Positions 28,788 through 40,700 of a stretch of DNA of 64,000 nt are shown one piece after another. Position 1 is the stretch's first letter. Each line of letters starts with the position of its first letter. The position numbers were made by a program, and so were the translations under genes. The stretch is from Flammeovirga pectinis. Lineage in GTDB: Bacteria > Bacteroidota > Bacteroidia > Cytophagales > Flammeovirgaceae. Where the stretch lies: assembly GCF_003970675.1 (NCBI RefSeq), contig NZ_CP034563.1, positions 1,059,501-1,123,500 on the forward strand, given 5' to 3'. The notes beneath the pieces are model-generated. The model did not search any database. It was not told where the DNA came from and saw nothing but the letters and a program-made list of their open reading frames with translations.

Positions 28788-31700
28788 ATGCTTAAATCGA
28801 TACACTATATAAAAAATCTAATTTTACTTACCTTAATGGTAATAGGTGTGGATTTGTATGCACAGCCTTTTATTTCTATTGATGATATTTTACTGTGTCA
28901 AAAAACAAATAATGGTACCATAAATTATCAATTAACAGGATTAGACGCAAGTAAAACTTATAATTATAAATGGACACTCTTTGATATTACTGGCGATTTA
29001 CACTTTACAGGACAAACGGATAGAGACAATGTAAAAATACAAGGTGATAAAAATATAAATAATGGAATATCATTTGCAACTTTAAAAGTTGAAGTTTGGG
29101 AAGTTGGTTGTACAGAAGATCCTAATAATAATAGTGAAGTTGCTACATCTTGTTATAATTTCAAAAATGTTTCTGTAGGTTATTATACGGCGCCTCCTAT
29201 TACGTTATCTGTAGATCCATATGATTCTTGTATACCAAGCGGAGGTTCACAAAGTGCCACTATTCGCTCTACTTTTGATGTAGCTAATTTACCTAATAAC
29301 GCTGCAATTTCTCCACAATGGTCTATAGAAAGTACAACAGGTACAACAGCTTCAGCATTAAATGATTACCAAACAGCAGCTACAAATGCGACAAATTCAG
29401 GAGCTTCAGAATTAACATTAACTGTTAATAATACAGCTTTTGATGTTGGGGAAAATGAAATTACCATTACAGTAAAAGGAGTTTCCTCTTGTGGAGATAC
29501 TTCTAATGATGAATCTGATATTTTTGTTTTAACTTTTTATAGAACTCCTGAACCATCTATATCAGGATTAGTTGAAATTTGTGCTATTTCTGGTCAAAAT
29601 TTAGGCGAAATAATTACACAAACTACAGATCCATTTACCTATACATGGTCAATAAATACGATTACAGGAGGTACTGTTGTTTTTAATGGTTCTGGTACAA
29701 ATTCTAGTGGGTTAACAATTACTGATATTCAATTTGACCCTAATACATTATTTATTGACGCTACTTTTGATGTTGCCGTTTCAGGTGGTGTAGGTAGTTG
29801 CCCAGGAAGTACTTTCCAAATAGATGTTCAATTCATAAATTCAACTTTAACTGACGTTACAAATCCTTTAGAAATCTGTTTGCTTGATGGAACAGCTTCA
29901 ATTCAAATCGGAAATCAAAATGCAATAGTAAGTACAGGCGTAAACTATTCTTGGTCATTAAGTGGAATAACTGGCGGAACTTTAAGTGTTTTAGGTTCTG
30001 GAAATAATAATTCAGCAGTGTCACTTACAGGAATAAATTTCAATACTTCTTCTGCAGTAATTAATGCAACTTTAGATTTAACGGTAACAGGTGTCAATAC
30101 AAGTTGTACAACCACATCAATACCAATTACAATAAATAGACAACCAGATCAACTTAATTTAAGTGATTTGATTTTGTGTGCTTTAGATGGTACATCTAAT
30201 GTGATTGGAATTACTGAAGATGCTAATCCAATTATAGGATATACGTATACTTGGTCAAAAGTTTCAGTAAATAATGGCTCTTTCGATGTAACTCCGAGTG
30301 CCAATGGAACAGGTTTTAATTTAGACAACATAAACTTTAACGCCAATCAACAACAAATTACAGGAGTTGCTCAATTGGTTGTTAATACAGGAAATAGCTG
30401 TGGAGATATTACTGTTACTATTGCAATTACTATAGATAAAATTCCCAGTGCAATTAATACCATACCATCTTTTATATGTGTAGATAATAATGTTTCTAAC
30501 ATTCAAATTATTGCACCTAATTTATCCGCTGATATTATAGCTGGTTTTAATTATAATTGGACTTATACTTTAGATACCCCTACTGATGGAAGTTTATTAT
30601 TAGGGACTTTAGGTACAGATAATTCTGGTATTGAGTTTAATTCTATCAATTTTAATACTGATGTAACTGAATTAACTGGCACAATAAACTTAACGATTAC
30701 AGGTGCTGTTTGTGCAGCTACATCCACTTCCATTCCATTTACTTTATACCGTAGACCAGATATTTTAAATACAAATTCTGTCGCTGTTTGTTCAAAAGAT
30801 GGCAACACTTTATTAAATGCAATTACAGCACACACCGATAACTTCAGTGGTTTTAATTATGTATGGTCACTTAGTGGTCTTTCTGGTGGTACTATTGGGA
30901 GCATTTCTTCTAATGGAAATAATAATAGTGGATTAGCACTAAATACAATAAATTTTGATTTTAACAGTCAGCAAATTACAGGTACAATTAATCTTACTAT
31001 AAATGGATTAGATGCTACTTGTGGTAATGTAATGGCACTACCACTAACTATTGATAGGTCTCCTGATGTATTGTCTAATTTAATTGATTTTGAAACTTGT
31101 TTATTACAAAATTCAACACCCAATATTGATATTATTTCTCCTTATACCGAAGATTACCCTACATTAAGTTATTCATGGTTAAAACAATCAGAAAATGGTG
31201 GAACGGTAACTTTACTTCCTTATGGAAATGACAATAGTGGTTTGCAAATTACTAATGTCGTATTCTCTACAGGTAGTGAAGTTATAACGGGTACAGTAGA
31301 AGTTAGTGTAAATGGAGCGAGTGTAAATTGCTCTACATCACCTCAAACTTTTAATTATATTATACACAGACTACCTGATGGTTTACAAGTAATTGACTTT
31401 GCAAGCTGTCAACTAAATGGTGCTACAAACCTTCAAGTACAAGCAGTTAATACAGATATTATCACCAGCTATACCTATTCTTGGTCTATTTTAACAACAA
31501 ATGGAGGAACTCTTACATTAGCAAGTACAGGGGCTGATGGTTCTGGCTTATTACTTAATGATATTAACTTTACAAGTGGTGAGACTGAAATTACAGCTAT
31601 AATTAGGGGTACTGTTACTGGAGTTGCTCCAAGTTGTGCTTCTTCTACACAAGATTTTAATGTTACTATATATAGAGTTCCAGATGCAATTAACTTAACA

Positions 31701-34700
31701 GCACAAATGTTCTGTTTAACAAATGGTGTAACTACTGAGATTATTGCAGCAGATCAAATAGAAAATTTAAACGGGTACACTTATTCTTGGCAAATATTAA
31801 ACGAAACAAATGGTACGATAAATACATCTACATTTGGTACTCAAAATTCTGGTTTAAATCTTGATAATGTTTCTTTCACTGGAAATAATAATACAATAAC
31901 AGCAACAGCAAGACTCATTGTAACTGGAGCAAATGCCAGTTGTGGTATTCTTCAGAATGACATTCCAATTACAATTTATAGGTTGCCAGAATTATCAGCT
32001 CTAACTTCTGCAGTAACATGTGCCTTTAATCCTGACAATAATATTGAAATTATTGCTCCAAATATAGGAAATGACATTGTAAATGGTACAACTTATAATT
32101 GGGTAGTTTCGGGAGTTACAAATGGTGCTGTTACAATCAACCCAATAGGAACAGATGGATCTGGTGTTGAATTTACAAACATCTCTTTTACATCTAACGC
32201 AACTTCTGTTAGTGGTAATTTAGAAGTTACAATTACAGGAGTGAATGTAGCATGTGGTAGTATTACAAACACAATACCATTTACAGTATATAGAAAACCA
32301 GATCAATTATCATTAACTGCCATTAATGCATGTATTTCTGACGGAACGGTTTCTTATGAAGCAGTAGTTCCAAATGTAGATTTCTTTGTAGGATATTCTT
32401 ATGATTGGACAATATCAGGTATTACTGGTGGTACGTTTGGTGTTTTAGAAAAAGGTAATAATAATAGTGGTCTCGATTTTACTACAATCGATTTTACAAC
32501 GGGAAGTGAACTTATCACAGCTACATTAAATTTAACAATTAATGGTTTAGATGTTTCATGTGGGAATACACTTTCTATTCCTATTACAATTAATAGAAAT
32601 CCTGACGCATTAGCTAACTTAACTGATTTTGAAATATGTATTTTAGAAGGAACAACTAGTATTGATGTGATCACTCCATCTACAGAGGATCTTCCTACTA
32701 TATCGTATTCATGGTCAAAAATTGGAATAGAAACGGGTGGCTCTACAGGTGCTTTGGTGGGCTATGGAAACGACAATAGTGGTTTGAGATTTAGTACTAT
32801 CAATTTTGACGTAACTAGCGATGTAATATCAGGCACAGTTCAATTAACTGTATCGGGGTTATCAGGGGCTTGTGCTACATCAACAGCTACTTTTAATTAT
32901 ACATTACATAGATTACCTGATGGACTAGAAATAATTGATACTGAAATTTGTGAGACGGATGGAGCTACTAACGTTAGTCTTTTTCCTGTAAATGCAGAAA
33001 TTATAAATACTTACAATTATACGTGGTCAATAAGTAATATCTCTGGTGGTTCAGTAACAGTTCAAGGTACAGGAGCAGATAATTCTGGTGTCTTATTAAA
33101 TGATATTAATTTCAGTACAAATTCAACTCTTATTACTGCTACTTTAACGGGTACAGTAAATGGTATGGATGCTAGTTGTACAGGAGCTACCAAAGATGTT
33201 ACAATAACAATAAATAGATTACCAGATGCTCTTTCTTTATCAGCACAAACATATTGTTTATCAGATGGAGCAGTTTCAGAAACAATTGCGGCAGAACAAG
33301 GTGAAACCTTAACAGGATATACTTATAATTGGTCTACAACGGTTACTGGAGGTACAATAGGAACATCAACTTTTGGTACGCAAAATTCAGGATTATCACT
33401 TAGCACCGTAACATTTAATGCAGGTAGTTCACAAATAACAGGTACTGCAACAATAACTGTTACTGGAGCTGCAGGTAGTTGTGGTACATTATCAACAACT
33501 TTTCCAATTACTATTAATAGATTACCAGATACTTTAGCATTATCAAGTGTTGATTTTTGTTTACTTAATGCAACTACAGATCAATCTATTTTTACAGAAA
33601 ATGCAACTGCAATAAATGATTTTACTTATAATTGGTCGTTTGTAAGTATCTCTGGTGGAACAATTGATTTAGATGTAAAGGGCACTGATCAATCTGGTTT
33701 AGAATTCGATAATATAATATTTACAGGTGCAAGTAATCAGATTGTTGGAACGCTTCAACTGTCTGTAACTAGTGCAAGTGCTTTATGTACTATTCCATCT
33801 ATTTCAATACCTGTTACAATAGATAGAATACCAGATATGACTAGGTATGCTTCTGCTTTAGAATTTTGTAAATACACTAACGACACAGATCATGTTATTT
33901 ATACTGAAGAGCCAACCTTAATTAATAATTTCAATTACACTTGGAATACTGCTAATGTAATTGGCGGTTCAATAGTATTAGACCCTTCTGGAAATAATAA
34001 TTCTGCTTTAGAATTCGATAATATAATTTTTGACCCTGCCTCTACTGTCATTACTGGAGATTTAATTGTTACTGTTGCCATTCCAAATGCTAGTTGTGGT
34101 ACTTTTACACAAACAGTTCCATTTACAATTCATCTTATTCCAGAAATTGTAAAAATTAGCGACTATAGTATTTCATTATGTTCATTTACGGCAAATGATG
34201 ATGAATTAGTTGATAGTGGTAATTCAACAGCTTTAAATAACTATACGTATAATTGGTCTTTTTCTGTGGCTCCTTCTGGCGGTACATTTAATTTACCAAC
34301 ACCTCCTACTGATCACAATAAAACAGATCAATCGGATTTAAATTTTTATGATATTAATTTTGATGCAAGTAGTACTGTTATTACCGCAACCTTGCGTCTA
34401 ACAATTACTAACCTAGATGCCATTTGTGGTTTTACTGAAAAGCTAATCCCTGTAAGAATAGATTTAGAAGCAGATGATATAAACTTAGCACCACAGGCTT
34501 TATGTGAATTTGATGGGCAAACTAATGTAATTGCGTATGCAGAAAACGTATCTTCACTAGCAGGTGTAACATCAACTTGGTCTTTAAGTGGCACGAGTGG
34601 TGGATCGATTTTAGGGTTAACTCAATATGGAGTAATTGACTCTGGACTCTTGTTTGATCAAATTGATTTTGCAGATGGAAGTGACGAAATAACAGGTACA

Positions 34701-37700
34701 ATTACATTATTACAAGAAACGCCGGATTGTGTAGATAAAGCGGCTTCTACAACTTTCAGTATCAAAAGAAAAATTGATTCAAGTACTTACACCTCACTTA
34801 AATTATGTTCTTTTAATGATAACGGGACTTTAGTAGGTTATTCACCAATTACAGAAAACATAGCGAATACAACATACTCTTGGGCGAAAGATGGAAATCC
34901 ACAAATAGGTGGTACTTTTGATATTGTTACAACAGGAAGTAATAATTCTGGTGTTAATATATCGAATATAGCTTTTACAACAAATAGCTCAATAATTTCT
35001 GGAAACTTAGTATATACTGTAACTACAGACTGTAATACAGAAACTAAAACTATCCCTATTACAATCGAAAGAAAAGTAGATATCACTAGTCTATCGTTTA
35101 TTGATCTTTGTGTGATAAATGGAGCGACAAATCAAACTTTACTTGCAGAGATATCAGAAAACATACCTGGTTTTACATACTCTTGGGGTGCTGTAAATAT
35201 AATCAACGGGGGTACTTTTACATTAAACAGTTTTGGTAATAATGCTTCAGGATTAACTGCTGATAATATTAATTTTGGTTCCAATCAAAATCAAATTATT
35301 GCTGAGGTTACATTAACTGTCGGAGGATCTTGTGACGCTTCTTCTATAACAATTCCGATTGAAATTAATAGATTACCAGATGTTTCTAGTATTTCTGACG
35401 CTACTATTTGTGCAATTCAAGACACAGATAATGAGATGGTCATTGTGCCATCAACAGAAACTTTATCAGGAATAAATTATACTTGGTCTATTCAAGGAGG
35501 ATCATTATCTGGGGGTACTATTACATTAAGACCTAATGGAAATAATAATTCGGGATTAATTATAGATGATATTCATTTTGATGATACAATTGCCCCTTCT
35601 TCTGCGCAGTTATCTTGCATAATTGATGTAACAATTTCTGGTGGGTGTACTCCTGTAACTACATCTTTCAATCTAATAATTGATAGAGCCGTTGACATGA
35701 GTGTATTTACAGCAGCCTATGATATTTGCGAATTGGATGGTGAAACAAACGTTTCTTTAGTTTCTCCTTTAGCTGAAACTGTAACAGGCTTAGATTATGT
35801 TTGGTCTGTAGTTTCCATATCGGGCGGTACATTTACCCTTTTTGCACAAGGCACAGATAATTCTGGTTTACAAATTAATGACATTACTTTTGATAATACT
35901 ATAAATCCTAGTAGTGCAGATATTAATGCTGTTTTACGTGTGCAAAATACAAATGGGTGTTCTGTAGAAAGTAAAGATATTACTTTACATATTGGCAGGC
36001 GTCCTTCAATAGTAAACGTAAATAATTTTGAAATTTGTTTACCTACTACAGCCACAAATGAAATTGTAGTTACCGAATTTTCTGAGTTGGTTAGTGGATT
36101 TACATATAATTGGTCATATGATAAAACAACTTTTATTGGAGGTGAGGCTGATTTTAGTGGATATGGTAATAATAGCTCTGGTTTACAACTAGATAATCTT
36201 ATTTTTAATACCAACAGTACAACAATTACAGGTACTGTTTTATTAACCGTAGCCAATTCTTGTGGACCTTATCCGCATACTGTTAGTTTTACAATTCATC
36301 GTGAACCCGATTTATCTTCTTGGGCATTCACAACCTTATGTGCTACTGATAATAATGATACAGGAATTTTAATTTCTGGAATTACAGAAACTCTAACGGA
36401 TTGGAATTACACTTGGCAACTAGATGCAGGATCTCTAAATGGAGGAACTTTTACAATTTTACCAAATGGAAACCAAGATTCTGAATTAACGGCAGAGAAT
36501 ATTAATTTTGATGACAATAGTGCACAGATTACTGCAAATATTACCCTTACAGTAAGTACAACATCTTGTAATGACATTACTACTACCCTACCTGTTATAA
36601 TCAATCGTAAGGTAGATTTAAATGCAATTAATTTAAATACTTTATGTGTAGTAGATGGGGCTACAAATCAAGAAGTACTTACAGGTATTTCAGAAACCAT
36701 TCCAGGATTTAATTATACATGGGGAGTACTAACAAATAGTACTGGTGGTTCTTTTAGTGTTTCCTCAGCAGGTAATAATAATTCTCAATTAGTTATTAAT
36801 TCTATTGATTTCAATGATAATTCACTTGGTATTACTGCTGATATAACTTTAACCGTAGCTGGTAGTTGTGATAATAGTACGGTTACCAAACAAATTAATA
36901 TAAATAGAATCCCTGATCTTTCAATATTCACTAATCAGAATCTATGTGTTTTACAAAATTCAGTTTCTGAAGTAATATTTACACCAAGCACAGAAATGTT
37001 GACAGATGTAAATTATAGTTGGTCTGTAAGTGGTGCATCAATAAATGGTGGCAACTTCTCTTTACTACCTAATGGCTCTAATAATTCTGGTTTAACTTTA
37101 GAAAATATTATTTTTGATAACACAAGTGATTTAATTACAGCAACGATAGATGTAACTGTTACTGGTGGTTGTAAAGATGTTTCTACATCATTTAATTTAA
37201 TTCTTGATCGTAAGGTTAATATGGATTTGTTTCCCACATCTTTAACAATGTGTGAGTTAGAAGGGACAACCGGACTACAAGTAATTAATAATCTAACAGA
37301 AACCGTAAATAATCTTTCTTATACTTGGGAGGTAATTACAGGAAGTAGTACAGGCGGTACTTTTTTAATTGAGAGTACAGGAGCAGATAATTCTGGGTTA
37401 GTTTTTAATACAATAGATTTTGATATTTCTAGCAATGTAATAACTGCACAGTTAAGAGTAATTAACACTACTGGTTGTAGTTTAGAATCAAAAACAATTC
37501 CTGTAACTATTAGCAGAATGCCAGAAGCAACAACATTAACACAAGTAGATGTTTGTTTGCCTAATGGAACTACTGCCTATATTGCAATTCCAGAAAATGT
37601 AGAAGCAGTAACAGATTTTATTTATACATGGAATGTAATTAATCAAAATGGAGGTTCTGTTACGTTTAGTCAAAATGGTAACAATCTTTCTGAACTCGTT

Positions 37701-40700
37701 TTTGATAACGTCACTTTTGCAACGGGGGCTACACAAATTACAGGTACAATTACTTTAAATGTTGCCAATGCTTGTGGAAACTACCCACTTAATTTACCAT
37801 TAACGATAAATAGATCAATTGCACCTTCATCTATAAATTTATTAGATGTGTGTGCTTTAGATAATGATCCAAATAATTTTGAAGTATATGCTGGAACAAA
37901 AGAAACATTACCAGGTTTTAATTATGTATGGCAACTTAATGCAAGTACTGTAACTGGTGGTTCTTTTAATATAAATCAGAAAGGAATTCAAAACTCAGGA
38001 TTAGATATTAGTACGATTAATTTTGATGATGGTAGTATACAAATAATAGGTACAGCAACTTTAACGGTTTCTGGTACTTGCACAACATTTAGTGAAACCT
38101 ACCCTATTACAATTAATAGAAAAGTAGATACTAATGCCATTACTTTAACTACTCTATGTGTTGTTAATGGTGCTACAAATCAAGAGTTATTAGCAGCTTT
38201 AACAGAAACAATCCCTGGTTTTACGTATACTTGGGGAACCGCTCCTGTAAACTTAAATGGTGGTGCTTTTAGTACAGTAAGTAGTGGAAATAGTAATTCT
38301 GGTTTAACTGCTAATACCATAAGTTTCGATAACAATTCATTACTAATAACTGGCGAAATTTCTTTACAAGTAGCCGGAGATTGTGATTTCCAAACGGTTC
38401 AAGTTCCTATTCAAATTAATAGAATCCCTGATATCTCTACATATTCAAATCAACTACTCTGTTTATTAGAAGGAGCTACAAACGAGAATATTATTACCGC
38501 ATCAACAGAGCTTCTAACAGGTGTTGGGTATACATGGTCTATACAAAACAATTCATTAATTGGTGGTACTATTGTCTTATCACCATATGGTAACAACAAC
38601 TCAGGCTTAGCATTAGACAATGTAGATTTTGATACAAATTCCAAAGTTCTCTCTTTTACAGTAGATGTTACCACAACAGGAGGTTGCCAAGCCCAAGCCA
38701 CTTCTTTTGACATTATCATTAATAGAAAAATTGATATGTCTCTCTTTCCAGATCAAATAGATATATGTCAGTTAGAAGGGGCTAAAAATGTAGAGGTGTT
38801 CACAGGTTTAAGTGAGATCATTAATACAATTGATTATACTTGGGAAGTGATTCCTGCAACAACAATCGGAGGTACTTTTAGTATATTGGCACAAGGCACT
38901 GATAATTCTGGATTACTTCTTAATTCTATTAATTTTGATCTTTCAAGCTCTCAAATTAAAGCAACACTTAGGGTGAAAAATAATTCGGGATGTAATTTAG
39001 AAACGAAAGATATTCCTTTAATTATTGGTCGTATGCCTGAAGCAACAACGGCCCCATCTGTGGATGTTTGTCTTTCGGATGGTCAAAATGGGTATATAGC
39101 AATTTCGGGTAATACAGAAGCTATTATGGGCTATGTGTATACTTGGAGTATTATTAACCTAAATGGGGGTTCTTTAACTGTTGCACAACAAGGTAACAAC
39201 CAATCAGAATTAATTTTTAATGATGTAAATTTTGATGATGGCAGTACAGAAATTACAGGTACAATTCAATTAGATGTTGCGGGTGCTTGTGGTAACTATC
39301 CATTAAATTTACCGCTAACAATAACTAGAACAATTGAGCCAACAGATATTGTATTATCAACACTTTGTGCATTCGATGAAGAGGGTAATAACTATGAGTT
39401 ATATAATGGTTTAACAGAAACAATTAATACATGGAACTATGTATGGTCACTAGACAATACTTCTCTTTCTGGCGGTACTTTTGATATAATTACTAAAGGA
39501 AATCAATTGTCTGGAATAGATGCTACAAACATAAATTTTAATGATGGAAGTGATCTTATAACTGCACAAGTAACTTTAAGTATTTCTGGAACATGTTCTA
39601 ATGTAGTGCAAACCTATCCTATTACTATAAATAGAAAGGTATCTTTAGCTCCTATTGTTGATTTTGAAGAATGTGTTGATGGTGTAAATTCAATTACTAT
39701 TTTTACACCAAATTCAGATCCACTTGCATCAATTAATTATTCATGGGCAACCTCAGTAACTGGCGGGTCTTTCATAATATCACCTAATGGAGTAGATCAA
39801 TCTGGCTTAACGCTTAATAATGTTACTTTTGCTGCAGGAAGCTCTATTATTGATGGCACAATTACTGTGGCACAAACTGGTAGTTGTTTAGATGATACTA
39901 AAACAATAAATATTCGTTTATCAAGAAGTGCAGAATATTCTACCACACATTTATTTACCATCTGTTCGGAAGCTATAATGAACTTGACTGGTATTGTTTC
40001 AGAAGAATTATTATTTGATTTAAATTGGAATATTGTATCTATATCAGGAGCCAATACTACTGGACTTGCTAAATTGACAACCTTCAATGGAAGTACATCA
40101 AATACTTTAAATGGAATTAGTGTAAATAACAATGATTTTGACAATGGTTCTGGTTTAATTACAATGGTTATTGCACTAAATTCAACCAATAAATTATTCC
40201 CAACTTGTCTAGCAACGCAAGAGTATACTATCAACTTTACAAGAATTCCGGAAATTATAATTCCAGATGCTACTGCCGAAGGCTGTTCTGCAGTACCTGT
40301 TATAATCTACCCATTTGGAACGGAAGATTTTTCTGCTGATTATTTATACAATTGGCAATTAGTTGGTGGTAGTATAAACGGTGCTTCTACTACAGGTATT
40401 AATCATATTACATCAATAATTAATAACTTTGTAGATCAGAATTTAGCCGTAACTCTAAATGATACAGATTACCTTAATATTGGAACTCAACAGATTACTT
40501 TTGATGTAGACGTAACTGTATCAAATAAAAACAAACAAGATTGTACAGGTGCTGCAAGTACAAAAAGATATTCATTTACAATTCATAGGTCTCCACTGGT
40601 TGGTTTACCTACAGCAAGGCAAGAAAGTTGTGAAACTGGGAGTTTAACTTTAAATTCTTCTTTTGCACAACAATCTAATATATCTTACTCATGGCAAATA